Shown here: in pieces, positions 24,808 to 33,740 of the stretch
Layout of the letters: each line of letters starts with the position of its first letter
Position numbering within the stretch: position 1 is the first letter of the stretch
Source: Massilia sp. PAMC28688
GTDB taxonomy: Bacteria > Pseudomonadota > Gammaproteobacteria > Burkholderiales > Burkholderiaceae_D
Length of the DNA stretch: 64,000 nucleotides
Assembly: GCF_019443445.1 (NCBI RefSeq)
Contig: NZ_CP080378.1
Span: forward strand, 2,666,001-2,730,000
Direction of reading: 5' to 3'
Program-made: the position numbers and the translations under genes
Notes under the pieces: model-generated
The model's database searches: none
Seen by the model: only the letters and a program-made list of their open reading frames with translations
What the model was told of the DNA's origin: nothing

Positions 24808-26046
24808 TCAGGCAAGGTTCGCCCCGCCACGCTGGCCAAACGGATCATCGATGCTGTGGGCCGGCTCGGTGAACCATCTGGGCCCGTCCTCGGTCATATA
24901 GAAGTGGTCTTCGTGGCGCATGCCGAATTCGCCCGGGATGCAGATCATCGGTTCATTGGAAAAGCACATGCCCACGTCCAGCGGCGTACTGTCACTGCCC
25001 ACCAGGTAGGGCCACTCGTGGATATCCATGCCAATGCCGTGGCCCGTGCGGTGCGGCAGGCCAGGCAGCTTGTAGCCGGGTCCAAAGCCTTGTGCTTGCA
25101 GCGATGCGCGCGCTGCGGCGTCAACGTCCCGGCACGGCACGCCCAGCCGGGCCGCCTCGAATGCCGCCAGCTGCGCCTGCTTCTCGGCGTTCCACACAAA
25201 GCGCTGGCGCTCGGTGATGTCGCCAAACACATAGGTGCGGGTAATGTCCGAAATGTAGCCCTTGACCTGGCAACCGGTATCGATCAGCACAACGTCGCCT
25301 TGCCTGAGCGTCTGCACATAGCTGACCCCGTGCGGATACGCGGTCGCCTCGCCAAACAGCACGATGCAAAAGTAGGAGCCGGGCGCCCCCACCTTGCGGT
25401 GCGCCCGTGCAATGAAGTCCGCCACCTCCACCGTGGTGATGCCTTCGTACAGGATGCTGGCTGTGGCCTTGTGCACTTCCAGCGTCATGTCCTTCACGCG
25501 CTGCATCAGCGCGATCTCGGCGCCTGACTTGCGCGAGCGGCAGTGGGCGGTGACGCTCTTTGCGTTTTCCAGCGCATAGCCGGCGGCAAGCGCGCCGATG
25601 CCGTCGGCGATGAAAAAGGCGGCGCTCTCGCAAATGCCGATGCGCGGCGGCGCGCCGGCATCGGGCGCAATGCCCATCTTGCCCAGTATATCCACGAACA
25701 GCTGGTAGGGGCTTTCATGCTCTTCCCAGCAGTTGACGGGGCCCTGCACCAGCATAAAGTCGAGAATGGTCGCTTCCTCAAAAGCGGGCGCGATGTATTC
25801 CAGTGCCCCCGTGGCAGGCAGAATGGCCCCGACCATGCGCTCGCTGGCATACCATTTGGTGCCCGTGAAATAGGTCATGTTGGTGCCGGCATTGAGGTAA
25901 ATGGCGGCGATGCCGTGTTCGCGCATGAAGCCCTGGGCGCGCGCAATGCGCTGCAGGTGTTCATCCTTGCCGATGGCGTTCATGCCTGCCGTCATGTCGG
26001 ACAGGCCGGCCAGCGCCTCGTCCATCGTCTTGCCGCCAATGCTCAT
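24808..26046 (-). CDS. M24 family Xaa-Pro-type peptidase
   Basis: A 412-residue pita-bread-fold peptidase with an N-terminal creatinase-like domain (about 1-165) and a catalytic domain. The dinuclear metal ligands are visible: Asp in VVLIDTGCQ, Asp in YISDITRTY, His in HRTGHGIGMDIHEWP, Glu in FSNEPMICIPGEFG and Glu in RHEDHFYMTEDG. Family members cleave Xaa-Pro bonds or dipeptides, or act as creatinase-like amidinohydrolases. The start at MSIGGKTMDE has AGGAAA upstream; longer open frames run into the TRAP gene. It lies 14 bp after the TRAP large permease, suggesting it processes the imported substrate (inference). Confidence 0.86.
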   Translation of the reverse strand: MSIGGKTMDEALAGLSDMTAGMNAIGKDEHLQRIARAQGFMREHGIAAIYLNAGTNMTYFTGTKWYASERMVGAILPATGALEYIAPAFEEATILDFMLVQGPVNCWEEHESPYQLFVDILGKMGIAPDAGAPPRIGICESAAFFIADGIGALAAGYALENAKSVTAHCRSRKSGAEIALMQRVKDMTLEVHKATASILYEGITTVEVADFIARAHRKVGAPGSYFCIVLFGEATAYPHGVSYVQTLRQGDVVLIDTGCQVKGYISDITRTYVFGDITERQRFVWNAEKQAQLAAFEAARLGVPCRDVDAAARASLQAQGFGPGYKLPGLPHRTGHGIGMDIHEWPYLVGSDSTPLDVGMCFSNEPMICIPGEFGMRHEDHFYMTEDGPRWFTEPAHSIDDPFGQRGGANLA

Positions 26047-26060
26047 GCTGTACTTTCCTG

Positions 26061-27749
26061 TCAATGCTTGTCGGGTGGGGTCTCGCCATCGCTGTCGGTG
26101 GAAAACTGCAGCTCCGGCGTGGCATCGGACTGGCTGCCGTCGTCCTGCGGCAGCTGCAGTGGCTCTTCTTCCATGGCCGGTACATCGATCTTGAGCTCGA
26201 GCTTTTCGTTCATGTCGGTCTTGACCGGCACGGGCACGATTTGCGGGAACTTGATGATCAGGGCAACCATGATGAGCTGGATGACCACAAACGGTATTGC
26301 ACCCCAATAGATATCGGAGGTCTTGACCTCTTTCGGCGCCACCGAGCGCAAATAAAACAAAGCAAAGCCGAACGGCGGATGCATGAATGAAGTCTGCATG
26401 TTCACGCCCAGCAGGATGCCGAACCAGATCAGGTCAATGCCCAGCTTTTCCGCCACCGGGCCGACCAGCGGCACCAGGATAAAGGCCAGCTCGAAGAAGT
26501 CGAGGAAGAAGGCCAGCAGGAAGAACATGATGTTGACCACGATTAGAAAGCCGATCACGCCGCCCGGCAGTCCCGTGAGCAGGTGCTCGACCCACAGGTC
26601 GCCGTTCACGGCGCGAAACACCAGCGCGAACACGGTGGAGCCGACCAGGATGAACATCACAAAGGCCGACAGGCGCGTGGTGGAATTCATGGCCTGCTTG
26701 AGCAGGTCCCACGACAGGCGCCGGTTCAGCATGGCCACCAGTACCGCGCCCACGGCGCCCATGCCACCGCCTTCGGTCGGCGTGGCCATGCCGACAAAAA
26801 TGGTGCCGAGCACGAGGAAGATCAGGGCCAGCGGCGGCGCCAGCACGAAAATCACGCGTTCGGCCATGATCGAGAGCAGCTTGAGCTTGAGGTGGCGGTT
26901 GGCCAGCGCGATCAGGAAGGCGGCCGCCACGCCGAAGGTGGCGCTGTAGACGAACAGCTGGTCCGGGCCCAGGTCCGGCCGGTAGGCGTGCCACGCCTGG
27001 CCCAGCACGTAGCCAATGACGCCGGCACCAGCCACCAGGGCCAGCAGCGACAGGACGCCGCTGTCGCCATTGGGCTGGCGCAGGTTGCGCGCCTCCATCG
27101 GCAGGGCCGGCATGGACCTGGGTTTGAACAGTGACAGCGCCATCACGTAGCCGGCATACATGGCCGTGAGCAGCAGGCCCGGCACAAAGGCGGCGCGGTA
27201 CATATCGCCTACCGAGCGGCCCAGCTGTTCGGCCATGATGATCAGCACCAGCGACGGCGGAATGATCTGCGCCAGGGTGCCGGAAGCGGCAATCACCCCG
27301 GATGATATGCGCTTGTCGTAGCCGTAGCGCAGCATCACCGGCAGGGAAATGAGACCCATCGAGATCACCGATGCCGCCACCACGCCGGTGGTCGCGGCCA
27401 GCAGGGCGCCGACGAAGATCACCGCGTAGGCCAGGCCGCCGCGAATGGGGCCGAACAGCTGGCCAATGGTGTCGAGCAGGTCCTCCGCCATCCCCGACCT
27501 TTCCAGGATCAGCCCCATGAAGGTAAAGAAGGGGATGGCCAGCAGCGTTTCGGTGGCCATGATGCCGTAGATCCGGTTCGGCAGCGCCTGCAGCAGTTCG
27601 GGCTTGAGCAGGCCCAGTTCGATGCCCACCAGCCCGAAGAACAAGCCGTTGGCAGCCAGCGAAAACGCTACCGGAAAGCCCGACAGCAAAAATACAACAA
27701 GGGCGCCGAACATGATCGGCGCCATGTTCGCAATGAGGAATTCTTCCAT
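26061..27749 (-). CDS. TRAP transporter large permease (DctM-like)
   Basis: A 562-residue integral membrane protein with many hydrophobic segments. It has the DctM features GFPVAFSLAANGLFFG, PFFTFMGLILERSGMAEDLLDTI, SGTLAQIIPPSLVLIIMAEQLG and GMATPTEGGGMGAVGA. It forms the ion-driven transport channel of a TRAP system. It is longer than a usual DctM (about 430 residues) because of an extra middle membrane region and a charged cytoplasmic tail of about 60 residues ending in GETPPDKH. It follows the small permease gene by 9 bp. No periplasmic binding protein (DctP) gene is present nearby. Confidence 0.9.
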   Translation of the reverse strand: MEEFLIANMAPIMFGALVVFLLSGFPVAFSLAANGLFFGLVGIELGLLKPELLQALPNRIYGIMATETLLAIPFFTFMGLILERSGMAEDLLDTIGQLFGPIRGGLAYAVIFVGALLAATTGVVAASVISMGLISLPVMLRYGYDKRISSGVIAASGTLAQIIPPSLVLIIMAEQLGRSVGDMYRAAFVPGLLLTAMYAGYVMALSLFKPRSMPALPMEARNLRQPNGDSGVLSLLALVAGAGVIGYVLGQAWHAYRPDLGPDQLFVYSATFGVAAAFLIALANRHLKLKLLSIMAERVIFVLAPPLALIFLVLGTIFVGMATPTEGGGMGAVGAVLVAMLNRRLSWDLLKQAMNSTTRLSAFVMFILVGSTVFALVFRAVNGDLWVEHLLTGLPGGVIGFLIVVNIMFFLLAFFLDFFELAFILVPLVGPVAEKLGIDLIWFGILLGVNMQTSFMHPPFGFALFYLRSVAPKEVKTSDIYWGAIPFVVIQLIMVALIIKFPQIVPVPVKTDMNEKLELKIDVPAMEEEPLQLPQDDGSQSDATPELQFSTDSDGETPPDKH

Positions 27750-27758
27750 GAGCTGTAC

Positions 27759-28337
27759 TCAGTCGAGGTGGTTGGCAGACTTGATGGCGGCAATGTCATC
27801 CTGGGGCGTGGCGACCTGCTTCGCAAACTCGCGCCCGTCGCTGCGGCCCGTGAGATAGGCCACGCGCTTGATGATCTCGGAAATGCCCTGCAGGATCAGT
27901 AGGGCAAAGCCGATTGGCACCAGCAGCTTGGCCGGCCACACGATCAGGCCCCCGGCGTTGCTCGACATTTCGGCACTGGTGATGGACAGCTGCGCGAACG
28001 GGATGGCGTACCAGAGAATGAGGCCGCAGACCGGAAGCAGGAAAAGCAGAAAGCCAAACAGGTCGATCCAGACCTGGGTGCGTTTTGAAAAGCGGCCCAC
28101 GATCACATCGACCCGCACATGTTCATCGCGCCGCAGAGTGTGGGCGGCAGCGAGCAGGAATACGGCGCCGAACAGATACCACTGGATTTCAAGCCAGGCG
28201 TTCGAGCTGTAGTTCAATAGGTAGCGGACAATGGCATTGCCGGCGCAGATGATGACGGCAGCCAGCAGCGCCCAACTGACCAGGCCCGCGATTTTCTCGT
28301 TGACGCTGTCAATCAGGCGTGAAAGTGACATGAACAT
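27759..28337 (-). CDS. TRAP transporter small permease (DctQ-like)
   Basis: A 192-residue protein with four predicted membrane helices (SWALLAAVIICAGNAIVRYL, YLFGAVFLLAAAHTL, FGFLLFLLPVCGLILWYAI, LLVPIGFALLILQGI). It contains LRRDEHVRVDVI, the conserved DctQ stretch after the second helix. It partners the large permease encoded next. The cytoplasmic C-terminal tail is about 35 residues. argH ends 63 bp upstream on the same strand, so the genes could share a transcript. Confidence 0.88.
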   Translation of the reverse strand: MFMSLSRLIDSVNEKIAGLVSWALLAAVIICAGNAIVRYLLNYSSNAWLEIQWYLFGAVFLLAAAHTLRRDEHVRVDVIVGRFSKRTQVWIDLFGFLLFLLPVCGLILWYAIPFAQLSITSAEMSSNAGGLIVWPAKLLVPIGFALLILQGISEIIKRVAYLTGRSDGREFAKQVATPQDDIAAIKSANHLD

Positions 28338-28400
28338 GATGCAGGAGTCTCCATTATTATTGTGGCCTTCACGCCTGCCGGCGTCTGTCGCTACACGGAT

Positions 28401-29798
28401 CTATTCTGCCAGCTGCCCCCGCACGCGGGCAATGGCGGCGCGCACCTGCCTGGGCGCGGTGCCGCCGACATGGTCGCGCGCGGCCACCGAGCCTTCGAGC
28501 GTCAGGACGGCAAACACATCGTCGTCAATGAGCGGCGAAAACTCGCGCAGGCGTTCCAGCGACATTTCCGACAGGTCGCAGCGGGCGTCATCGCAGGCGC
28601 GCACTGCGTGGGCCACCGCTTCGTGGGCGTCGCGGAAGGGCAGGCCCTTCTTGACCAGGTAATCGGCCAGGTCGGTCGCGGTGGCATAGCCCTGCAGGGC
28701 GGCGGCGCGCATGGCCTCGGGCTTGACCGTGATGCCGGTAGCCATGTCGGCAAAGATGCGCAGGGTGTCGACCACGGTGTCGACAGTATCGAACAGCGGC
28801 TCCTTGTCTTCCTGGTTGTCCTTGTTGTAGGCCAGCGGCTGGCCCTTCATGAGTGTGAGCAGCCCGTTCAGGTGGCCGAACACGCGGCCGGTCTTGCCGC
28901 GCGCCAGTTCCGGTACGTCCGGGTTTTTCTTTTGCGGCATGATCGACGAGCCGGTGCAGAATCGGTCGGCAATATCGATAAAGCCGACGCGCGGGCTCAT
29001 CCAGATGATCAGTTCTTCCGACATGCGCGAAATGTGCATCATGATCAATGCGCTCGCGGCGCAGAACTCAATGGCGAAATCGCGGTCTGACACTGCATCG
29101 AGCGAGTTGTGGCAAACATCGTCAAAGCCGAGGGTGCGGGCCACGCGCAGGCGGTCGATGGGGAATGTGGTGCCGGCCAGGGCGGCGGCGCCCAGGGGCA
29201 GGCGGTTCACGCGCTTGCGGGCGTCGGCCATGCGTTCCACGTCGCGGCCAAACATTTCCACGTAGGCCAGCATGTGATGGCCAAAGGTAATGGGCTGGGC
29301 AACTTGCATGTGGGTAAAGCCCGGCAGGATGGTGTCGGCGTGCTTGTCTGCAAGGTCGGTCAGGGCGCTGCGCAGGGCATTGAGCAAGCCCGTAATGTCG
29401 TCAATGGCGGCGCGCACGTACAGGCGGATGTCGGTGGCCACCTGGTCGTTGCGCGAGCGGCCCGTGTGCAGGCGCTTGCCGGCGTCGCCCACCAGTTCGG
29501 TCAGGCGTTTTTCAATGTTCAGGTGCACGTCTTCCAGGTCGAGCAGCCATTCAAAGCTGCCGGCTTCGATTTCGCCCCTGATCTGGGTCATGCCGCGCTC
29601 AATCTCGGCGTGGTCGGCCGCGCTGATGATCCCTTGCGCCTGCAGCATCTCGGCATGGGCTAGCGAACCCTGGATATCAAACAGGGCCAGGCGTTTATCG
29701 AAAAAGACGGAGGCGGTGTAGCGTTTGACGAGGTCGGAAACAGGTTCGGAAAAGCGCGCCGACCAGGCTTCGGCCTTCTTGGAAAATTGTGAGGTCAT
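28401..29798 (-). CDS. argH: Argininosuccinate lyase
   Basis: A 465-residue enzyme of the fumarase/aspartase superfamily that splits argininosuccinate into arginine and fumarate, the last step of arginine synthesis. Signatures are [13 protein letters not shown] near the N-terminus, [16 protein letters not shown], and [20 protein letters not shown], which holds the catalytic Ser loop. The N-terminus [14 protein letters not shown] is usual for the family. Length is standard. The start codon is preceded by a short leader with a TATAAT box about 25 bp upstream. No other arg genes are nearby. Confidence 0.97.
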   Translation of the reverse strand: MTSQFSKKAEAWSARFSEPVSDLVKRYTASVFFDKRLALFDIQGSLAHAEMLQAQGIISAADHAEIERGMTQIRGEIEAGSFEWLLDLEDVHLNIEKRLTELVGDAGKRLHTGRSRNDQVATDIRLYVRAAIDDITGLLNALRSALTDLADKHADTILPGFTHMQVAQPITFGHHMLAYVEMFGRDVERMADARKRVNRLPLGAAALAGTTFPIDRLRVARTLGFDDVCHNSLDAVSDRDFAIEFCAASALIMMHISRMSEELIIWMSPRVGFIDIADRFCTGSSIMPQKKNPDVPELARGKTGRVFGHLNGLLTLMKGQPLAYNKDNQEDKEPLFDTVDTVVDTLRIFADMATGITVKPEAMRAAALQGYATATDLADYLVKKGLPFRDAHEAVAHAVRACDDARCDLSEMSLERLREFSPLIDDDVFAVLTLEGSVAARDHVGGTAPRQVRAAIARVRGQLAE

Positions 29799-29821
29799 GG
29801 GAGGGTCCTTTTATTTACCTG

Positions 29822-29852
29822 ATTATAAACAAGGACGAAGAGAGGCGTACAA
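29822..29852 (-). promoter_or_regulatory. Candidate argH promoter
   Basis: On the minus strand a perfect TATAAT -10 box (29822-29827) lies 24 bp before the argH ATG. A weak TTGTAC (29847-29852) is 19 bp upstream as a possible -35. The same 95-bp gap serves the divergent exported-protein gene. Prediction from sequence. Confidence 0.4.
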
Positions 29853-29893
29853 TTGCCTCAGGCGCAATGTCGACCTCTTTTCAGGAGCAATGG

Positions 29894-30502
29894 ATGAAGC
29901 GGACAGCAAAGCTGGCACTGGCAACGGTTTTCCTGGCAACTGGCGTGCAGGGCGCGGCGCTGGCCCAGGAACAGGGGATGTCTGGGGCAAGGCCAGCAGT
30001 TCAGCCGGCGGGCGCTGCCTTGGCACCTCCCCCGGCGGCGCGCCCCGCTGCCCGTGCGGTCGATGTCGCCTCGGTCGATGCCATCGTCAAGGCCCTGTAC
30101 GACGTCGTATCCGGCCCAGCCGGCGGGCGCGACTGGGATCGCTTGCGCTCCCTGTTTGCCGCGGACGGCAGGATGGGGGCCATCGGTGCCCGCGCCGCAG
30201 GCGGCTTTGGCCTGCGCGCCATGACGGTGGAAGACTATATTGTCATGGCCGGCAAGAACTTCAGCCAGAGCGGCTTCTTTGAATCGGAAGTAGCGCGCAG
30301 CACGGATACCTTCGGTCAGCTGGTCCACGTATTCAGTACCTACGAGGCCAGGCGGTCACCGGCCGATGCCACGCCCTTCATGCGCGGCATCAACAGTATC
30401 CAGCTGTATCACGACGGCCAGCGCTGGTACGTTGTGAGCCTGCTGTGGCGGGCCGAAGACGATAAGCTGAGCCTGCCTGAGCGCTACCGCAAGAACCGCT
30501 AG
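29894..30502 (+). CDS. Exported NTF2/SnoaL-like protein
   Basis: A 202-residue protein starting with a Sec signal peptide (MKRTAKLALATVFLATG, cleavage after ALA before QEQG). A Pro/Ala linker (about 30-55) is followed by a domain resembling NTF2-like/SnoaL proteins (DWDRLRSLFAADGRM, MTVEDYIVMAGKNF, INSIQLYHDGQRWYVVSLLW). AGGAG lies 6 bases before this ATG, which is why it is preferred over upstream in-frame codons that overlap argH. Function unknown; the family includes isomerases and small ligand-binding proteins. It is transcribed away from argH. Confidence 0.75.
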   Translation: MKRTAKLALATVFLATGVQGAALAQEQGMSGARPAVQPAGAALAPPPAARPAARAVDVASVDAIVKALYDVVSGPAGGRDWDRLRSLFAADGRMGAIGARAAGGFGLRAMTVEDYIVMAGKNFSQSGFFESEVARSTDTFGQLVHVFSTYEARRSPADATPFMRGINSIQLYHDGQRWYVVSLLWRAEDDKLSLPERYRKNR

Positions 30503-30583
30503 GCACGATTGCGCAAGGGAACGCGGATTTTTCCCCGTTCGACGGTAAAATTGTTTTTTATTCGTGGGATTTGAAAAAACGCC

Positions 30584-31018
30584 ATGGCCAACCCGTCCAA
30601 CCTCCAGATCAGTACCGACCGGACCGAGCTCGACGTTCCGCTCATCTACCGATTCCTCAGCGAGCAATCGACCTGGGCGGTAGGCATTTCACGCGCGGTA
30701 GTGGACCGGGCGATTGAAAATTCCCTGTGTTTCGGTGGCTATGTCGACGGGCGTCAGGTCGCTTTCGCGCGCGTGATCACCGACTACGCCACCTTCGGCA
30801 ACCTGGTCGACATGTTCGTCATTCCCGAATACCGTGGCCGCGGCTACAGCCTGGAGATAATGAAAGCCGTGATGGCCCATCCCAGCCTCAAGACCTTGCG
30901 CCGCTTCATGCTGGCCACCGGCGACGCCCACGGCCTGTATGAAAAATTCGGCTTCACCGCGCCCCAGCGCCCGGAAACGCTGATGGAGCGCTTCTTCCCC
31001 AATATGTACGTCAGCTAG
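30584..31018 (+). CDS. GNAT family N-acetyltransferase
   Basis: A 144-residue single-domain GNAT. Motif A, which binds acetyl-CoA, is visible as VDMFVIPEYRGRGYSLEIMKAVM (Arg/Gly-rich loop RGRGYS). The C-terminal part HGLYEKFGFTAPQRPETLMER is the usual motif B, with the common aromatic-G-F. The substrate is unknown; related small GNATs act on amino acids or small amines. An AT-rich stretch upstream may hold the promoter. It is convergent with the YfcC permease gene. Confidence 0.85.
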   Translation: MANPSNLQISTDRTELDVPLIYRFLSEQSTWAVGISRAVVDRAIENSLCFGGYVDGRQVAFARVITDYATFGNLVDMFVIPEYRGRGYSLEIMKAVMAHPSLKTLRRFMLATGDAHGLYEKFGFTAPQRPETLMERFFPNMYVS

Positions 31019-31070
31019 TTCTTCCGGCCCTCTGCAGCAAGGCTGGCCAGCCGGCCAGCCCCCGCCTTCC

Positions 31071-32456
31071 TTACTGCCAGCCTGTCAGGCTCGGCGGCAC
31101 CAGCAGCACCATTGCCATCACCAGGTACATGAGCTGCAGCGGAATCATCCACTTGGCCCAGGTAATCCATGGAATGCGCGCCAGCGCCAGCACGCCGACC
31201 GTGATGCCGGACGTGGGAATCATGGGCGTGGTCAGCTCCCCGAACTGAAATGCCAGGATGGCGGTCTGGCGTGTCACGCCCACCAGGTCCGCCAGTGGCG
31301 CCATGATGGGCATGGTCAGCGCTGCCTGGCCGGTACCGGAATGGATGAAGAAGTTAATCACCGACTGGATCGCAAACATTTTCTGCGCCGCGAACACGGG
31401 GCTCGATGACTGCACCAGCGGCATCAGCGAATGCAGCATGGTGTCGATGATGTGGGCGTCGCGCGCCAGGATCATGGTGCCGCGTGCCAGCGCGATGACC
31501 AGCGCCGTGGTCACCAGGTCGCGCGCGCCCTGGATAAAGGCGGCCACGAATTCGTCGGTGTTGAGGCGCCCGACCACGCCGACGGCAATGGCCATGACCA
31601 GGAACAGCGCTGCGATTTCGTTGATGTACCACTCGTACTTGACCACGCCCACCACCATCGCCAGCATGAAGCCCAAAAAGATCATCAGCACCGCGCCGTG
31701 GGTGCGGGTCATGCCGGTAAAGCCGTCAAAACCGACCACGTTCTCCTTGCGCTTTTCCTGGTCCAGCGCATAGGTGGGACTGAGCGTGGGATTGGCCTTC
31801 ACGCGCGCCGCATACCACATCAAAAATCCCACCGTGATGGCCGTGGCCACCGCCCAGCACACGATGCGGTAGCCCATCCCGGAAAACACTTCCACCCCGG
31901 CGATGCCTTGCGCCACGCCGACATTGAAGGGGTTGAGAAAGGCGGCGGCAAAGCCCACCTGCGAGCCGACGAAGGGAATCGACACGCCCACAATCGAGTC
32001 GTACCCCAGCGCCAGGGCGAGCGGCACGAAGATGAGGATGAAGGGAATGGCTTCCTCGCTCATGCCGAATGTGGCCCCGCCAAGCGAGAACATGGTCACG
32101 AACACAGGGATGATCGCCGCGCGCACAAAGGCCGAATGGGTGTGCGCCCGTGCCACGCTCTTGATCATGGAGTCGATCGCCTCGGTGCGCTGCAAGACCG
32201 CAAAGGCGCCGCCGACAATGAGCACGAAGCCGATGATCTGGGCCGCCTCCACAAAGCCCTTGATAGGCGCCATCATCAGCGCCACGAAGCCTTGCGGGTT
32301 GCTCGCCACGTAATGGAAGGAATTGGGATCGATGCGCGCCTTGCCATCGATGGTGACCATGTTGTACTGCCCGCCCGGCACCACCCAGGTGGCGGCCGCG
32401 ATCATGGCCAGGATCAGGAACAGCAGGACGAAGGTGTTGGGGAGTCGTAGTTTCAT
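31071..32456 (-). CDS. YfcC-family (DcuC superfamily) permease
   Basis: A 461-residue membrane protein with about 11-12 hydrophobic helices. The stretches PGGQYNMVTIDGKARIDPNSFHYV after the first helix (here PGGQYNMV...), GGAFAVLQRTEAID, GATFGMSEEAIPFILIFVPL, SQVGFAAAFLNPFNVGVAQG and IHSGTGQAALTMPIMAPLADLVG are typical of YfcC proteins. They are uptake systems for amino acids or peptides, sometimes arginine-related, with substrates mostly unproven. The gene directly abuts the aspartoacylase-family gene upstream (adjacent stop and start), so importer and hydrolase are probably co-expressed. Confidence 0.85.
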   Translation of the reverse strand: MKLRLPNTFVLLFLILAMIAAATWVVPGGQYNMVTIDGKARIDPNSFHYVASNPQGFVALMMAPIKGFVEAAQIIGFVLIVGGAFAVLQRTEAIDSMIKSVARAHTHSAFVRAAIIPVFVTMFSLGGATFGMSEEAIPFILIFVPLALALGYDSIVGVSIPFVGSQVGFAAAFLNPFNVGVAQGIAGVEVFSGMGYRIVCWAVATAITVGFLMWYAARVKANPTLSPTYALDQEKRKENVVGFDGFTGMTRTHGAVLMIFLGFMLAMVVGVVKYEWYINEIAALFLVMAIAVGVVGRLNTDEFVAAFIQGARDLVTTALVIALARGTMILARDAHIIDTMLHSLMPLVQSSSPVFAAQKMFAIQSVINFFIHSGTGQAALTMPIMAPLADLVGVTRQTAILAFQFGELTTPMIPTSGITVGVLALARIPWITWAKWMIPLQLMYLVMAMVLLVPPSLTGWQ

Positions 32457-33575
32457 TTAGTCGCTCAGGAGGTTTCCGGCGCGGTAGGCCACAGGCCCCG
32501 CGATTTTGCAAACGGCCATCCCGCGCAGCAGGTGGCGATGCGCGGTGCGGGCGAAGAACACGCCATCGACCTGGGCGCGCAGGGTGGTGGTCTTGCCGTT
32601 GACAGGTTCGATCAGGTCGGCAATGGCGTCGCCCGCCTTCACTTCGTCGCCCAGCTCGCGCAAAAATACGAGCACGCCGCTGTGCGGGGCCGAGATCGGC
32701 TCCACGCCTTCGAGGGGCGTGGGCTGGCACAGGGGCGCGGGCATTGGATCGGGCGTGATATCGAGCACGCCTTCGTGCGCCAGGTAGTTGAGCAGGGCGC
32801 GCGCGTCGCGCTTTGCGAAATCGTAATTGACATCCATCTCGCCGCGCAGCTCCACCGTCACCGCCATGCAGGCAGGCGGAATCGGATAGTGCGGCCCGAA
32901 GTGGGCCGGCAGGTCCCACCACAAGCGGCTGCAGGCTTCGTCAAACGGCTCTTCGCCCGCCTCCAGCGCCAGCAGCAGCGCGCGCGACCCCAGGTAGGAC
33001 GACAGTGGCATGGCCGCCTGCGCCAGCGGCGTGCCGGCGTAGATGTGAATGGCCGCCTCGTTATCGCAATGCAGGTCGAGCACGATGTCGGCGTCAATGG
33101 CCAGGCCGAGCAGGGTTTTCTTGAGTGCTTCGGTGTCGTTGCGCGGATGCCAGTTAGCCACCGAGGCGCGCGCGTGTTCGCGGATCAGCGCCACGTTGTG
33201 CGCCGCATCGCCAGTGAGCTTGCCTTCGAGCGAAACGATCAGGTCTGCCGCCACATGCTTGTAGGCGCGGTTGAAATTGGTGCCAGAGGCGAGGTCAAAG
33301 CGCCCGAACGGTGCGCCATGGATGGCTTGCGCCAGCCCGATCGGATTGGCCGCCGGGACCAGCACCACCTCGCCGCGGATCTTGCCCGCGTCTTCCAGCG
33401 CCGCCAGCTCGCTGCGCAGGAACTGCGCCACCAGCATGCCCGGCACTTCGTCGGCGTGCAGCGCGGCCTGGATATACACCTTCTTGCCAGTGCCGGGCGC
33501 GCCGTAATGAAAGCTGGTGAGCACGCTGGTGATGCTCTGCTCAGGTATCGAGATGGGATGGTTGTGTGATTGCAT
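32457..33575 (-). CDS. Succinylglutamate desuccinylase/aspartoacylase-family (M14-like) hydrolase
   Basis: A 372-residue zinc amidohydrolase. The Zn ligands His40 and Glu43 are in ALHADEVPGM and His169 in VLDLHCDNEA; the general base is probably Glu242 in TVELRGEMDV. The C-terminal beta-rich region (PHSGVLVFLRELGDEVKAG) is the second domain of the AstE/ASPA group. Members remove acyl groups from amino acids or cleave small amide bonds. The substrate is unknown, but the cyanophycinase/TonB receptor genes across the divergent region suggest an aspartyl or arginyl amide (inference). No signal peptide, so it acts in the cytoplasm. Confidence 0.85.
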   Translation of the reverse strand: MQSHNHPISIPEQSITSVLTSFHYGAPGTGKKVYIQAALHADEVPGMLVAQFLRSELAALEDAGKIRGEVVLVPAANPIGLAQAIHGAPFGRFDLASGTNFNRAYKHVAADLIVSLEGKLTGDAAHNVALIREHARASVANWHPRNDTEALKKTLLGLAIDADIVLDLHCDNEAAIHIYAGTPLAQAAMPLSSYLGSRALLLALEAGEEPFDEACSRLWWDLPAHFGPHYPIPPACMAVTVELRGEMDVNYDFAKRDARALLNYLAHEGVLDITPDPMPAPLCQPTPLEGVEPISAPHSGVLVFLRELGDEVKAGDAIADLIEPVNGKTTTLRAQVDGVFFARTAHRHLLRGMAVCKIAGPVAYRAGNLLSD

Positions 33576-33610
33576 GGGCTATTGAAGTAAGAATAATGGA
33601 CTGATTGTGG

Positions 33611-33740
33611 ATCATTTTTTTCACAAAGTAAATCAATGAAAAAAAACTTTCAGAAAATTGTTGAGTTTTGTTTTTGTTGCGGGTAGAGTCGATATCAAGT
33701 TGAAAATTTTCATGAAAAATTTATTGAACGATTTTTTTCA
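33611..33740. promoter_or_regulatory. Cluster of TGAAA/TTTCA palindromes; candidate RpiR operators
   Basis: The AT-rich gap between the divergent hydrolase and RpiR genes holds a perfect 12-bp palindrome TGAAAATTTTCA (33701-33712), an imperfect one TGAAA-N6-TTTCA (33637-33652), and further half-sites at 33613-33622 and 33713-33740. RpiR-type regulators commonly bind short AT-rich palindromes next to their own gene. The spacing suggests control of both transcripts. Binding is inferred, not shown. Confidence 0.55.
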
